DNA of 53,691 nucleotides from Clostridia bacterium. GTDB taxonomy: Bacteria; Bacillota_A; Clostridia; Oscillospirales; CAG-272. The stretch covers positions 1 through 53,691 of the forward strand of contig JAGBGE010000019.1 in NCBI GenBank assembly GCA_017936125.1, read 5' to 3'. How positions within the stretch are numbered: position 1 is the stretch's first letter; each line of letters starts with the position of its first letter. Below are positions 1 through 8,183 of the stretch, one piece after another. The notes under the pieces were generated by a model. It saw only the letters and a program-made list of their open reading frames with translations, was not told the DNA's origin and ran no database searches. The position numbers were made by a program, and so were the translations under genes.

Positions 1-63
1 GATGGAAAGACAATTCTTGAAACCTATGAAGAAATCCGCAAAAATCCGCCACAAGTGGCGTGA
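1..63 (+). CDS. 3' end of an unidentified gene
   Basis: Frame 1 is open from the window edge to the TGA at 61-63 and reads DGKTILETYEEIRKNPPQVA. It looks like the charged, helical C-terminus of a real protein rather than a random frame, but 20 residues are too few to name a family. The start lies to the left of the window. A 6-bp hairpin (47-60) sits over the last codons and more hairpins follow. Confidence 0.45.
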   Translation, partial: DGKTILETYEEIRKNPPQVA

Positions 64-112
64 AAGAGAAATACGGCGTAGCCCTTATCGGCTACACCGT
101 ATCCTACATACC

Positions 113-157
113 CCGACTGTCCTTAGCCACCTCTGGCTAAATCACATCGGATTTTTT
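113..157 (+). terminator. Possible terminator in a hairpin cluster after the left-edge gene
   Basis: Three hairpins follow one another: CGCCAC/GTGGCG at 47-60, a 12-bp stem with one mismatch at 72-101 (TACGGCGTAGCC against GGCTACACCGTA), and TTAGCC/GGCTAA at 123-140. The last is enclosed by CCGA (113-116) and TCGG (147-150) and is followed by ATTTTTT. This last structure could end transcription of the left-edge gene. The first two have no T-run. Confidence 0.4.
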
Positions 158-162
158 AACAA

Positions 163-534
163 TCAAATTTTAACCGCGTTGATAATAACAAACTGACTCG
201 CATCGCCCCACTTGAACGTGATGAAATTGTGGATAACCGTCTTGGCTATCATAACGCGAAGTCTCATAGAGGCATCGGTGAAATACACGTTCTCATCACC
301 GTCGGTGAAATAGAACTTGAGCTCCTCGCCCTCACCGACTATGCCGTCGGGTATGCTGTCAATAGGGTCGTTTATTGCGGAAAGAGCGCAAACGTTCTCC
401 TGTCTGCAAAGCTCCTTGTCACCCAGCTTGAATATCAAATCAACTCTGCCGAATGCGGCATATACCATCGTCAAAATAACTAATGCAAGTATTACGGAAA
501 ATATGCCTGCGCTGAGGGGTTTATTCATTTTCAT
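163..534 (-). CDS. Small membrane-anchored protein of unknown function
   Basis: The 123-residue protein has one hydrophobic segment at about residues 9-27 (AGIFSVILALVILTMVYAAF) followed by a polar, mostly acidic domain of about 95 residues. That suggests a single-pass protein with an extracytoplasmic domain. The start is the ATG at 534 because AGAAAGGG lies 9 bases upstream; the open frame extends 22 codons further without a better site. I do not recognise the family. It is convergent with the left-edge gene, and divergent from pflB with a 250-base gap. Confidence 0.6.
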   Translation of the reverse strand: MKMNKPLSAGIFSVILALVILTMVYAAFGRVDLIFKLGDKELCRQENVCALSAINDPIDSIPDGIVGEGEELKFYFTDGDENVYFTDASMRLRVMIAKTVIHNFITFKWGDASQFVIINAVKI

Positions 535-692
535 ACGTATCGCCCTTTCTAAACATTTTCTTCTAAGGCTTATTATAACATCAAGATTAACAAAAGTCAA
601 TATATTAAATTCAAAATCTGCTTCAAAAGGCTTTTGTCAGATAAAAAATATGGTTATCGTTTACTTATCGTTCATTTTCAAAGGTTTTAATA

Positions 693-721
693 TTGACTTT
701 TAACCTGCTTTATTGTATAAT
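693..721 (+). promoter_or_regulatory. Sigma-A promoter of the pfl genes
   Basis: TTGACT (693-698) and TATAAT (716-721) are separated by 17 bases and lie about 60 bases before the pflB start. No other gene lies downstream in this orientation before pflB. Confidence 0.75.
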
Positions 722-782
722 ATTATAATATGATTCAAATATTAATATTTAACGCACATATTGCTTAGGAAGGTGAAGAATT

Positions 783-2906
783 ATGAATTATAAATACGAA
801 GGCTGGAGTGGCTTTGAGAGTGGAACCTGGATTAAGGAAATCAACGTTCGAAGCTTTATCAAGCATAATTATACTCCATACGACGGTGACGAGTCCTTCC
901 TTGAGGGAGCTACCGAGGATACTCTCGCGCTCTGGGATCAGGTAATGGAGCTCGCAAGACAGGAGCGAGAAAAGGGCGGAGTGCTCGATATGGATACCAA
1001 GATCATCTCCACTATCACCTCTCACGGTCCGGGATATCTCAACAAGGATATAGAAAAAATAGTCGGCTTCCAGACCGACAAGCCATTCAAGCGCGCGCTT
1101 ATGCCCTACGGCGGTATTCGTATGGCAGAGAAGGCATGCACCGACAACGGCTACACGCTCGACCCGGAGGTCAAGGAATTTTTTACCACGCACCGTAAAA
1201 CTCATAACGCAGGTGTTTTTGACGCATATACTCCCGAGATGAAGGCGTGTCGCTCGAGCCATATTATCACCGGTCTTCCCGATGCGTACGGCAGAGGAAG
1301 AATTATAGGTGATTACAGGCGAGTCGCTCTCTACGGTGTTGACCGTCTTATCGCTGATAAGGAGGAGCAGAAGCGCACCACTCGCTCGGCTATGTACTAC
1401 GACGTTATCAGAGCGAGAGAGGAGCTCTCCGAGCAGATAAGAGCGCTCGGCGACCTCAAGACTATGGCGCAGAGCTACGGCTACGATATTTCTCTGCCCG
1501 CCCGCGATACTAAAGAGGCTATTCAGTGGCTCTACTTCGGTTATCTCGCGGCTGTAAAGGAGCAGAACGGCGCGGCTATGTCGCTTGGTCGAACCTCGAC
1601 CTTCCTTGATATTTACGCAGAGCGTGATATAAATAACGGCACTTATACGGAAAAGGAAATTCAGGAGTTCGTTGACCAATTCATAATGAAGCTCAGGCTC
1701 GTTAAGTTCGCGAGAACTCCCGAGTACAACGCGCTCTTCTCCGGCGATCCCCAGTGGGTCACCGAATCTATCGGCGGCGTGGCTATCGACGGTCGTCATC
1801 TGGTAACCAAGATGTCGTACAGATATCTCCACACGCTCACCAACCTCGGTCCCGCGCCCGAGCCCAACCTCACGGTGCTTTGGTCTACAAGACTCCCCAT
1901 AAACTTCAAGAGATACTGCGCGAAGATGTCTATCGAAACGTCGTCTATTCAGTACGAGAACGACGATATGATGCGCTTCACCCACGGCGACGATTACGCT
2001 ATTGCCTGCTGCGTATCCTCTATGCGAGTAGGTAAGGAAATGCAGTTCTTCGGCGCGAGAGCTAATCTCGCAAAATGTCTGCTCTACGCTATCAACGGCG
2101 GCATTGACGAGATTTCGGGCAAGCAGGTCGGACCCGAGTATCGCCCTATCACCTCGGAATATCTTGATTACGACGAGGTTATAGCAAAATACGACGCTAT
2201 GATGAAATGGCTTGCGGGCGTTTACGTCAACACGCTCAATATCATTCATTATATGCACGATAAATACTGCTACGAGAAGATTCAGATGGCTCTTCACGAC
2301 AAGGACGTAACCCGTTGGTTCGCTACCGGTATCGCAGGCCTTTCGGTTGTCGCTGACTCTCTCTCGGCTATCAAGTACGCGAAGGTTAAGGTTATCAGAA
2401 ACGAGGCGGGTATCGCAACCGATTACGAGGTTGAGGGCGACTTCCCCAAGTACGGCAACGACGATGACAGAGTTGACTCTATCGCATACGATATAGTCCA
2501 CAGATTCATGGAGCATATCAGAAAGAATCACACCTACCGCGACGGTATTCCCACCACCTCTATTCTTACCATCACCTCTAACGTGGTTTACGGCAAGGCG
2601 ACGGGCGCTACCCCCGACGGACGTAAGAGGGGTGAGGCATTTGCCCCCGGTGCTAACCCTATGCACAGACGTGACACCAACGGCGCTGTCGCATCGCTCG
2701 CATCAGTCGCGAAGCTTCCCTTCAAGGATTCGCAGGACGGTATCTCAAACACCTTCTCGATTATCCCCGGAGCGCTCGGCAAGGACGACCGTATTTTTGC
2801 GGGTGACATTGAGGTGGACCTTGACTGCTCGGTCGGCGCTTGCAGCACGCCCACGCTTTTTGACGGACTCGATGCGGATATAGAAGCAGAGCATCTGCCC
2901 ATATAA
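783..2906 (+). CDS. pflB: Pyruvate formate-lyase body without its glycyl-radical domain
   Basis: This is formate C-acetyltransferase, which makes acetyl-CoA and formate from pyruvate and CoA anaerobically in the cytoplasm. It aligns by eye with E. coli PflB over nearly its whole length, including the catalytic Cys pair ([10 protein letters not shown]409-C410) and the stretch [19 protein letters not shown]. Shortly after [10 protein letters not shown], where the usual chain runs on into the RVSGYA glycyl-radical loop, it instead has about 37 unrelated residues (including a DCSVGAC stretch) and stops at 707; the usual length is about 750-760. The missing domain is encoded by the next gene. The start at 783 is preceded by GGAAGGTG. 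I see no frameshift. The enzyme presumably works only with the downstream polypeptide. Confidence 0.93.
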   Translation: MNYKYEGWSGFESGTWIKEINVRSFIKHNYTPYDGDESFLEGATEDTLALWDQVMELARQEREKGGVLDMDTKIISTITSHGPGYLNKDIEKIVGFQTDKPFKRALMPYGGIRMAEKACTDNGYTLDPEVKEFFTTHRKTHNAGVFDAYTPEMKACRSSHIITGLPDAYGRGRIIGDYRRVALYGVDRLIADKEEQKRTTRSAMYYDVIRAREELSEQIRALGDLKTMAQSYGYDISLPARDTKEAIQWLYFGYLAAVKEQNGAAMSLGRTSTFLDIYAERDINNGTYTEKEIQEFVDQFIMKLRLVKFARTPEYNALFSGDPQWVTESIGGVAIDGRHLVTKMSYRYLHTLTNLGPAPEPNLTVLWSTRLPINFKRYCAKMSIETSSIQYENDDMMRFTHGDDYAIACCVSSMRVGKEMQFFGARANLAKCLLYAINGGIDEISGKQVGPEYRPITSEYLDYDEVIAKYDAMMKWLAGVYVNTLNIIHYMHDKYCYEKIQMALHDKDVTRWFATGIAGLSVVADSLSAIKYAKVKVIRNEAGIATDYEVEGDFPKYGNDDDRVDSIAYDIVHRFMEHIRKNHTYRDGIPTTSILTITSNVVYGKATGATPDGRKRGEAFAPGANPMHRRDTNGAVASLASVAKLPFKDSQDGISNTFSIIPGALGKDDRIFAGDIEVDLDCSVGACSTPTLFDGLDADIEAEHLPI

Positions 2907-2958
2907 ACGCCATTTTGCAAAGTATAGTATACAAAAAACAACGAAAGGACTAATTATC

Positions 2959-3201
2959 ATGGCAGCAACACAGAATCAAATAGACAATCTTGTCGCGCTT
3001 CTTGACGGCTATGTAGAGAAGGGCGGACATCACCTTAACGTCAACGTTTTCTCTAAGGAAACGCTCCTCGACGCGCAGAAGCACCCTGAGAGATATCCTC
3101 AGCTTACGGTGCGCGTAAGCGGCTATGCCGTGAACTTTATAAAGCTCACAAAGGAGCAGCAGGACGAGGTAATTTCCCGTACCTTCCACGACCAAATATA
3201 A
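2959..3201 (+). CDS. grcA: Stand-alone glycyl-radical domain completing the split PFL (GrcA-like)
   Basis: This 80-residue protein corresponds to the C-terminal domain of pyruvate formate-lyase: [20 protein letters not shown], then [15 protein letters not shown] with the radical-bearing glycine at G55. It has its own ATG and its own ribosome binding site (GAAAGGAC, 2942-2949), 52 bases after the pflB stop. Its size is close to autonomous glycyl-radical cofactors such as E. coli YfiD/GrcA, which rescue oxygen-damaged PFL. Here, however, the neighbouring PFL body lacks the domain altogether, so the protein is more likely an obligate second subunit than a spare part. The symbol follows the usual naming of free-standing domains and is not a claim of the same role. 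Confidence 0.88.
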   Translation: MAATQNQIDNLVALLDGYVEKGGHHLNVNVFSKETLLDAQKHPERYPQLTVRVSGYAVNFIKLTKEQQDEVISRTFHDQI

Positions 3202-3207
3202 AACGAG

Positions 3208-3245
3208 AAAGAGGAAAAGTCGATTGGCTTTTCCTCTTTATTTTG
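3208..3245 (+). terminator. Terminator after the split PFL genes
   Basis: AAAGAGGAAAAG (3208-3219) and CTTTTCCTCTTT (3228-3239) form a perfect 12-bp stem with an 8-base loop, followed by ATTTTG. It separates the two PFL genes from pflA, which has its own promoter. Confidence 0.8.
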
Positions 3246-3253
3246 ACAAACGC

Positions 3254-3282
3254 TTGATTTCAATTAACTTTTAGTATATAAT
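3254..3282 (+). promoter_or_regulatory. Sigma-A promoter of pflA
   Basis: TTGATT (3254-3259) and TATAAT (3277-3282) have a 17-base spacer and stand 24 bases before the pflA start, right after the preceding terminator. A TTGACA at 3243-3248 is another candidate -35 but its spacing is too long. Confidence 0.65.
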
Positions 3283-3306
3283 TAATTAAAACGAAAGGAG
3301 CGCTGT

Positions 3307-4062
3307 ATGAAGGGATATATTCATTCAAAGGAATCATTCGGCACGCTTGACGGGCCGGGCATAAGATACGTCCTCTTTATGCAGGGCTGCCCTATGCGTT
3401 GTCTGTACTGCCACAACCCTGACACCTGGGCGCTGCACGGCGGCACGGCAGTGACGGCTGATGAGGTTATAGAGGAGTTCAAGAAGAATCGCAGCTTTTA
3501 TTCAAACGGCGGTATCACCGTCAGCGGCGGCGAGCCGTTACTTCAGATAGACTTTCTGCTCGAGCTTTTCCAAAGGGCGAGGGACGAGAATATACACACC
3601 TGCATTGACACCTCGGGAATCACCTTCTCGGGCGCGGATAATGCATACAGAGAGAAGCTTGACAGGCTTATGGAGCTTACCGACCTCGTTATGCTGGATA
3701 TCAAGCATATTGACCCTGAGAGGCACAGAGAATTGACAGAGCACTCTAATGAAAACGTGCTCGCGTTCGCGAAATATCTCGAGGAAAAGCAAGTTCCTAT
3801 ATGGGTGCGTCACGTGGTTGTAGAGGGGTATACCGATGATGAAAAGAGTCTTTTCGCGCTCGGTCAATTTATCGGCAGCCTGAAAAATCTGAGGGCGCTC
3901 GACGTGCTTCCCTATCACACCCTCGGCGTGAGCAAATACAAGGAGCTGGGAATTCCCTATAAGCTCGAGGGACTTGCGCCGATGTCGCAGACAAAGGCGA
4001 ACGAAGCTAAAAAAATAATACTCTCAGGAATCTATTCGGTGAGAAAAAGCAAAAACGGTTAG
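3307..4062 (+). CDS. pflA: Pyruvate formate-lyase activating enzyme
   Basis: This radical SAM protein installs the glycyl radical on PFL, using S-adenosylmethionine and a [4Fe-4S] cluster. The cluster motif CPMRCLYC (C28, C32, C35) is intact. TVSGGEPLLQ and the conserved VVVEGYTDD region are visible. At 251 residues it matches the family (E. coli PflA has 246). A strong GAAAGGAG lies just before the ATG. Its substrate here would be the separate 80-residue glycyl-radical protein just upstream. Confidence 0.95.
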   Translation: MKGYIHSKESFGTLDGPGIRYVLFMQGCPMRCLYCHNPDTWALHGGTAVTADEVIEEFKKNRSFYSNGGITVSGGEPLLQIDFLLELFQRARDENIHTCIDTSGITFSGADNAYREKLDRLMELTDLVMLDIKHIDPERHRELTEHSNENVLAFAKYLEEKQVPIWVRHVVVEGYTDDEKSLFALGQFIGSLKNLRALDVLPYHTLGVSKYKELGIPYKLEGLAPMSQTKANEAKKIILSGIYSVRKSKNG

Positions 4063-4089
4063 GATTTTTTCGTCCCAACCGTTTTTTTA
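4052..4089. terminator. Bidirectional terminator between pflA and the acyltransferase-like gene
   Basis: AACGGTTAGGA and TCCCAACCGTT form a stem with one mismatch around TTTTTTCG, flanked by A-runs on the left and T-runs on the right. It overlaps the pflA stop codon and lies just beyond the stop of the convergent minus-strand gene. Confidence 0.75.
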
Positions 4090-4091
4090 TT

Positions 4092-5366
4092 TTACTTTAA
4101 TTTAAGACGCGACTGCGTAAATTCCTTGCTCTTTTCTAATTTGAAGTTAATTCCGAGCATTTTGGAAATGCTGACGAAGTCGGATATAATTTTCTCGTCA
4201 ATATAATTCTCGGTTATTGTTATTACAACCTCATCGGAGAGCGTCAATACCGATATGCCCGCATCGGCGGAGTACGGAATAGCGCATATTTTGATATCTG
4301 CAACCGCCTGCTTCACTTTCCCCGGTAGCTTTATTTCACCGAGACTTGTAAACGCAAAATCGCTTCTCTCCCCCTTTACCGCCTTGGAAACTATGAGAGA
4401 GGCAATATCCGCGAGTATTCTCGGGCGAATGCTGACAAGCGGCTTCACCGCCCTTATCGTTTGCTCTGCCTCGTCCTTCAGGCTATCCCTTGCCGAAGAT
4501 AGCATTTTTTCGTAAAGCTCCATTACGCGCTTGACGTCTGTTCTGCCGAGAATGCCCGAATATGCGAGAATCTTCGACACCGAGAAATTGTGCATCGAGT
4601 TAAGGTCGGCGCTGCGACAGTCAAAGGTCACGTCAGCGGTAACGCTGATGCCGTCGCCATCTCCCACGCGTCTGTGCAAAACGTTAGAGAAAATCGGGAT
4701 AATAACCGACTCAAGCGACGCGTCGCCTCTGCCCGAAGCTGCGCGCAGCTCGCTGATACCGACGCGCAGAGTGTGCAGGGTGGCAGCATCAGGATTATTC
4801 CTTGTAGGCGCGTGAGAATTCTTTACGCCTGAATAATCCTTTTTCTTATTTTCCTTCGGCTTTTCGCCTGCCGATGCTCCCGTGGCGGCAGAAGCCGCGC
4901 TCTTTTCGGCAAATGCCTCGAGGAGTATATTTTCAGCCTCCCCGTCAGGAGCTTTTATCGGCTCGCCAAAGTACGCAGACAAAACAGCTATAAGGAAATC
5001 GCGAGCGCAGTATTCATCTGTCAGAATGCGCGACCACTCGAAAGCGATTTCCCTCTCATAGACGCAAAATCTGAAGAGATAACCGCCGCTTTCCTTGCCG
5101 AAATACTCGGGGCGCTCGTCAATTGCCGAGTCTATAATCGGCAGCTCGCCATTATGGCTGACGAGAGTATATCCGCCCTTGTATTCAAGCGTAGTAGCGA
5201 AAAGCGGATAGCAGCTCAAAGCCTCGCGCAGAGCGTCTGCGAGCCTCGGCCTATCCACCGCGTCACAGAGGGTGACGAAAAATGCCGGCGTGCTCTCTAT
5301 TTCGGTTTCATTCTTAGCCACAGAGTAAAGGTCGATTACTCCGAGCTTATATCGTTTGTTTTCCAT
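4092..5366 (-). CDS. Condensation/alcohol-acetyltransferase-like protein lacking the catalytic His motif
   Basis: The 424-residue protein has the two-lobed layout of the CoA-dependent acyltransferase superfamily (alcohol acetyltransferases, WS/DGAT, NRPS condensation domains). Visible parts are an N-terminal lobe with PLFATTLEYKGG, a late FTSLGEIKLPG segment resembling the SNLG-type loop, and a final strand-helix pair. The expected HHxxxDG motif is replaced by WSRILTDEYCARDFL, so ordinary catalysis is doubtful. Residues of about 165-200 form a low-complexity Ala/Lys linker. The start at 5366 (MENKRYKLG) has GAGG five bases upstream; the frame is open 19 codons further. It is a single-gene unit between two terminators. 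Family assignment is by fold-like pattern and therefore moderate. Confidence 0.55.
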   Translation of the reverse strand: MENKRYKLGVIDLYSVAKNETEIESTPAFFVTLCDAVDRPRLADALREALSCYPLFATTLEYKGGYTLVSHNGELPIIDSAIDERPEYFGKESGGYLFRFCVYEREIAFEWSRILTDEYCARDFLIAVLSAYFGEPIKAPDGEAENILLEAFAEKSAASAATGASAGEKPKENKKKDYSGVKNSHAPTRNNPDAATLHTLRVGISELRAASGRGDASLESVIIPIFSNVLHRRVGDGDGISVTADVTFDCRSADLNSMHNFSVSKILAYSGILGRTDVKRVMELYEKMLSSARDSLKDEAEQTIRAVKPLVSIRPRILADIASLIVSKAVKGERSDFAFTSLGEIKLPGKVKQAVADIKICAIPYSADAGISVLTLSDEVVITITENYIDEKIISDFVSISKMLGINFKLEKSKEFTQSRLKLK

Positions 5367-5425
5367 AAAGACCTCGTTTTTCATTATTAGATATATTGTA
5401 GCACAATTTACATTTAATGTCAAAT

Positions 5426-5459
5426 AAAAAGAGCAACCGATTTCCCGATTGCTCTTTTT
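5426..5459 (-). terminator. Terminator after the feoB unit
   Basis: AAAAAGAGCAA (5426-5436) and TTGCTCTTTTT (5449-5459) form an 11-bp stem, symmetrical enough to work in both directions. On the minus strand it lies directly after the stop of the Cys-rich protein. Confidence 0.8.
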
Positions 5460-5463
5460 GTAT

Positions 5464-5646
5464 TTACTTTTCTTCTTTTTCAGACGACTGACAGCTGCAG
5501 GAGCACGACGAGCATTTGCCCGAGCAGCTCTTGCTATCGGGACAGCCGATGCACTTTTGTCCCGACTTTTTCGCCTTGACTATATAGGCTACCGCAAGGC
5601 CGATTATAACGGCTATTATGGCAATAGGAATAATATGCTCACCCAT
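5464..5646 (-). CDS. FeoB-associated Cys-rich membrane protein
   Basis: The 60-residue protein has an N-terminal transmembrane helix (IIPIAIIAVIIGLAVAYIV), a short basic stretch, and a Cys-rich tail (CIGCPDSKSCSGKCSSCSCSC). This is the layout of the small proteins found next to feoB in Firmicutes and thought to help iron transfer. It begins only 3 bases after the feoB stop, so the two are co-transcribed and probably translationally coupled. The function is inferred from layout and location. Confidence 0.85.
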   Translation of the reverse strand: MGEHIIPIAIIAVIIGLAVAYIVKAKKSGQKCIGCPDSKSCSGKCSSCSCSCQSSEKEEK

Positions 5647-5649
5647 AGC

Positions 5650-7662
5650 TTATACCCTTACCGCCGCTTTCTTTTCTTGCTCAGCCTTGACTTCTCGCTC
5701 CTTCTTGATAATAAGAATAGCGAGAACCGCAGCGAATATGCCAACAATCGCGAAGCCGAGGATATTCATCCACGCGGGGCCGAACTTTGCACCCGTAAAG
5801 AGAGTGCCGAAGAAGTATACGAGGAAGCCGACGGTGTAGCCGACTCCAAGCTGGAGACCGATGCCCGCGAAGAGCCACTTTTTGCTCTTAATCTCGGAGT
5901 TCATAGCACCGATTGCCGCGAAGCAGGGGGGAGAAAAAAGATTGAACATAAGGTAAGCGAGAGCCGCAACCTTGGTGATACCGAACGCGAGAGCAACCTC
6001 ACTGCCCGCGCCCTCGACCATCTCGAGATCGTCGAGATTAAAGAGGTTTGCGATACCGAAGCATACCGCAAGAGTACCTACAACGTTTTCCTTCGCGATA
6101 AAGCCCGTGATAGCCGCTGCGGCAAGCTGCCATGCAACGACGCCAACGATAGGCGCGAAGATATATGCGAACGGGCCTGCGATAGTAGCGAGAATAGAGG
6201 TGTTAGCCGCGTCCTCCGCAACAACGTTGAAGCTCCAGTCGAACGTCTGCATTACGTGAACGATAAAGTTACAAACGAGAATAATAGTACCAGCCTTAAC
6301 TATGTATGACCAGCCGCGCTGACACATCGACTGCGCCGCGCGAATAACGCTGGGAGCTTTGTACTCGGGAAGCTCGATAATAAAGAAGGATTTTCTGTTC
6401 TTATAGCCCGTGAGCTTATTAACGAGAAGCGCGCAAAGAAGAATAATCGCAATACCCACGAAGTACATCAGAGGACCAACCCAGGCAGACTCATTGAAGA
6501 ACGCGCCCGCAAAAAGAGTGATAACGGGAAGCTTCGCGCCGCAGGGCATAAAGGGAGCGAGCATCGCGGTAGCGCGTCTTTCACGCTCGTTTCTGATAGT
6601 ACGGCAAGCCATAACGCCGGGGATAGCGCAGCCCGTACCGATTACGAAGGGGATAACCGACTTGCCCGAAAGGCCAACCTTCTTGAAGATAGGGTCAAGC
6701 ACGACGGTAGCGCGAGCCATATATCCGCAGTCCTCAAGGAGCGCGATGAGGAAGTACATTACCATTACGAGAGGGAGGAAGCCGACGACGGCGATAAATC
6801 CGCCGATAATACCGTCGACGAGGATAGATGCCCAGATGCTCTCGGAATTAAGCGCTGTGGCAACAAGCTCCTGACCTGCCTCAAGCCAGCCGACGAGAAG
6901 GTCGGCAATCCACACGCCGGGACCCACCTGGGAAATCCAGAACACGAGGAACATCACGACTGCGAAAATCGGAATACCGAGCCACTTATTAGTGAGTATC
7001 TCGTCTATCTTATCCTGACTGTTCTTGTCCTTGGTGAGAACCTTTCGGGTTTCTACCTTTTTAACTATTTTATTGACGAAATCAAATCTCTTTCTGTCTG
7101 CTTCTACAACGCTCGCCTTGTCGGAAAGGTTGATATTGCCCTCGACGTAGGGCGCCTTCTGCGCTGTGCCGATAAGAGATACTGCCGCCTTAACCACGTC
7201 GGAAAGTCCCTCACCGCTGGTAGAGGTTGTTTCCACTACGGGACAGAGAAGATGCTCCGAGAGAGCCTTTGCGTCAATTTTGTTCTCTTTTTTCTTGTTA
7301 GCGTCAGACTTGTTCAGCGCGACGACGACGGGAATACCGAGTTCAAGAAGCTGCGTGGTGAAGAAAAGGCTGCGCGAAAGATTGGTCGAATCCACGATGT
7401 TGATTATAACGTCGGGCTTCTCATTCTTTACGTACGACGAGGTAATGCTCTCCTCAGAGGTAAATGGCGACATCGAATACGCGCCGGGAAGGTCAACCGC
7501 GATAAGCTCCTCGGAGCCATCGTACAAGCTCCTCTTGATAGGATGCTCCTTTCTCTCAACGGTAACACCCGCCCAGTTTCCTACCCTTTCACTAGAGCCG
7601 GTAAGCGCATTATACATAGTGGTTTTACCACTATTAGGATTACCTGCTAAAGCAATTCTCAT
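5650..7662 (-). CDS. feoB: Ferrous iron transport protein B
   Basis: FeoB imports Fe2+ across the cytoplasmic membrane. The N-terminal G domain shows G1 GNPNSGKTT (residues 7-15), G3 DLPGAYS (from residue 57) and G4 NKSD (117-120). A helical linker and a multi-helix membrane domain with two Gate-like repeats follow (GTGCAIPGVMACRTIRNERERR; FSPPCFAAIGAMNSE). At 670 residues it is a normal, compact FeoB. AAGGAG stands just before the ATG. The gene has its own operator-like palindrome upstream and is separated from feoA by a terminator. Confidence 0.96.
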   Translation of the reverse strand: MRIALAGNPNSGKTTMYNALTGSSERVGNWAGVTVERKEHPIKRSLYDGSEELIAVDLPGAYSMSPFTSEESITSSYVKNEKPDVIINIVDSTNLSRSLFFTTQLLELGIPVVVALNKSDANKKKENKIDAKALSEHLLCPVVETTSTSGEGLSDVVKAAVSLIGTAQKAPYVEGNINLSDKASVVEADRKRFDFVNKIVKKVETRKVLTKDKNSQDKIDEILTNKWLGIPIFAVVMFLVFWISQVGPGVWIADLLVGWLEAGQELVATALNSESIWASILVDGIIGGFIAVVGFLPLVMVMYFLIALLEDCGYMARATVVLDPIFKKVGLSGKSVIPFVIGTGCAIPGVMACRTIRNERERRATAMLAPFMPCGAKLPVITLFAGAFFNESAWVGPLMYFVGIAIILLCALLVNKLTGYKNRKSFFIIELPEYKAPSVIRAAQSMCQRGWSYIVKAGTIILVCNFIVHVMQTFDWSFNVVAEDAANTSILATIAGPFAYIFAPIVGVVAWQLAAAAITGFIAKENVVGTLAVCFGIANLFNLDDLEMVEGAGSEVALAFGITKVAALAYLMFNLFSPPCFAAIGAMNSEIKSKKWLFAGIGLQLGVGYTVGFLVYFFGTLFTGAKFGPAWMNILGFAIVGIFAAVLAILIIKKEREVKAEQEKKAAVRV

Positions 7663-7716
7663 TTGATTTTCTCCTTAAATATGTAAAATTTTATAACTAT
7701 TATTTACATTTTTGCG

Positions 7717-7734
7717 AGTTAGCAGTCGCTAACT
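7717..7734. promoter_or_regulatory. Candidate iron-repressor operator upstream of feoB
   Basis: AGTTAGC-AGTC-GCTAACT is a perfect 7-4-7 inverted repeat in the feoA-feoB gap. The same half-sites and spacing occur at the feoA promoter (8010-8027), with a different centre. GTTAG-type half-sites recall DtxR/IdeR-family operators. The regulator is not in the window, so the family is inference. Confidence 0.7.
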
Positions 7735-7741
7735 AATATTC

Positions 7742-7769
7742 AAAAAAATAATCCGCAGATTATTTTTTT
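7742..7769 (-). terminator. Terminator between feoA and feoB
   Basis: AAAAAAATAATC (7742-7753) and GATTATTTTTTT (7758-7769) form a perfect 12-bp A/T-rich hairpin with a CGCA loop, overlapping the feoA stop codon. It could end the feoA transcript or only weaken read-through into feoB. Confidence 0.7.
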
Positions 7770-7983
7770 ATCTAACGATTATAGCCTCGCCAAGCTGCGG
7801 GTCTATATTATATCTCGCATCCTTGATAGAAACGGTCATTCCCCCGCGACGCCTTGCGACAACGGTGATAGGCTCGCCGCTGTAACAGCCAAGCGAGAAA
7901 AGAAAGGCGTCAAGCTCTTCGTCATCGGTCTCGATGCGGTCAATTATATATTCCTTGCCTTCCTCAGCCAAACAGAGATTCAT
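7768..7983 (-). CDS. feoA: Ferrous iron transport protein A
   Basis: The 71-residue SH3-like cytoplasmic protein helps FeoB. Typical features are the central LGCYSGEPITVVARRRGG segment and the closing strand DARYNIDPQLGEAIIV. A purine-rich ribosome binding site (AAAGGAGCGAGCT) precedes the ATG. A consensus promoter and a perfect palindrome lie upstream. Confidence 0.92.
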   Translation of the reverse strand: MNLCLAEEGKEYIIDRIETDDEELDAFLFSLGCYSGEPITVVARRRGGMTVSIKDARYNIDPQLGEAIIVR

Positions 7984-8009
7984 AGCTCGCTCCTTTTCCT
8001 GAAAATTCT

Positions 8010-8027
8010 AGTTAGCACAGGCTAACT
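8010..8027. promoter_or_regulatory. Candidate iron-repressor operator at the feoA promoter
   Basis: AGTTAGC-ACAG-GCTAACT, a perfect 7-4-7 inverted repeat, lies just downstream of the feoA -10 box (minus strand), around or just past the expected transcription start. A repressor bound there would block initiation or early elongation. It has the same half-sites as the copy at 7717-7734. Confidence 0.75.
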
Positions 8028-8036
8028 GCATTAAAC

Positions 8037-8065
8037 ATTATACTCTCGCGCTCTTGATTTGTCAA
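8037..8065 (-). promoter_or_regulatory. Sigma-A promoter of feoA
   Basis: On the minus strand TTGACA (8060-8065) and TATAAT (8037-8042) are separated by 17 bases, about 55 bases before the feoA start. Confidence 0.8.
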
Positions 8066-8149
8066 GTTTTTTTGCATTTTTTTTGCAAAATTGGAAAAAT
8101 GTACTGCTTTTTTATAATTCGTATGCCGCAATTTGTGCAAATATGCAAC

Positions 8150-8178
8150 AAAAAGGCCCACCGCATCAGGTGAGCCTT
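8150..8178 (-). terminator. Terminator after the toastrack-like gene
   Basis: AAGGCCCACC and GGTGAGCCTT pair with one mismatch around GCATCA. The flanking A-run at 8150-8155 gives a U-run on the minus strand, just downstream of the 8184-8978 gene. Confidence 0.65.
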
Positions 8179-8183
8179 GCCTT

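Noticed and set aside
765..2666. 633-codon open frame on the minus strand opposite pflB
   Set aside because: It lies wholly antisense to a clear pyruvate formate-lyase and has no family resemblance or ribosome binding site; it is a by-product of biased codon use.
2922..2932. GTATAGTATAC palindrome between the PFL parts as a regulatory site
   Set aside because: It is short, A/T-rich and not repeated at the pfl promoter.
2907..2958. A frameshift or stop-codon error breaking one long pflB gene
   Set aside because: The body ends with about 37 residues unrelated to PFL, and the second gene has its own ATG and Shine-Dalgarno site at proper spacing; no single-base change joins the two.
5449..6309. 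286-codon plus-strand frame opposite feoB
   Set aside because: It is antisense to FeoB and its Cys-rich neighbour, very rich in Arg/Glu, with no recognisable domain.
7681..7709. ATGTAAA...TTTACAT inverted repeat before feoB as another operator
   Set aside because: The arms are A/T-rich with a 15-base spacer and no second copy was seen; likely chance in A/T-rich DNA.
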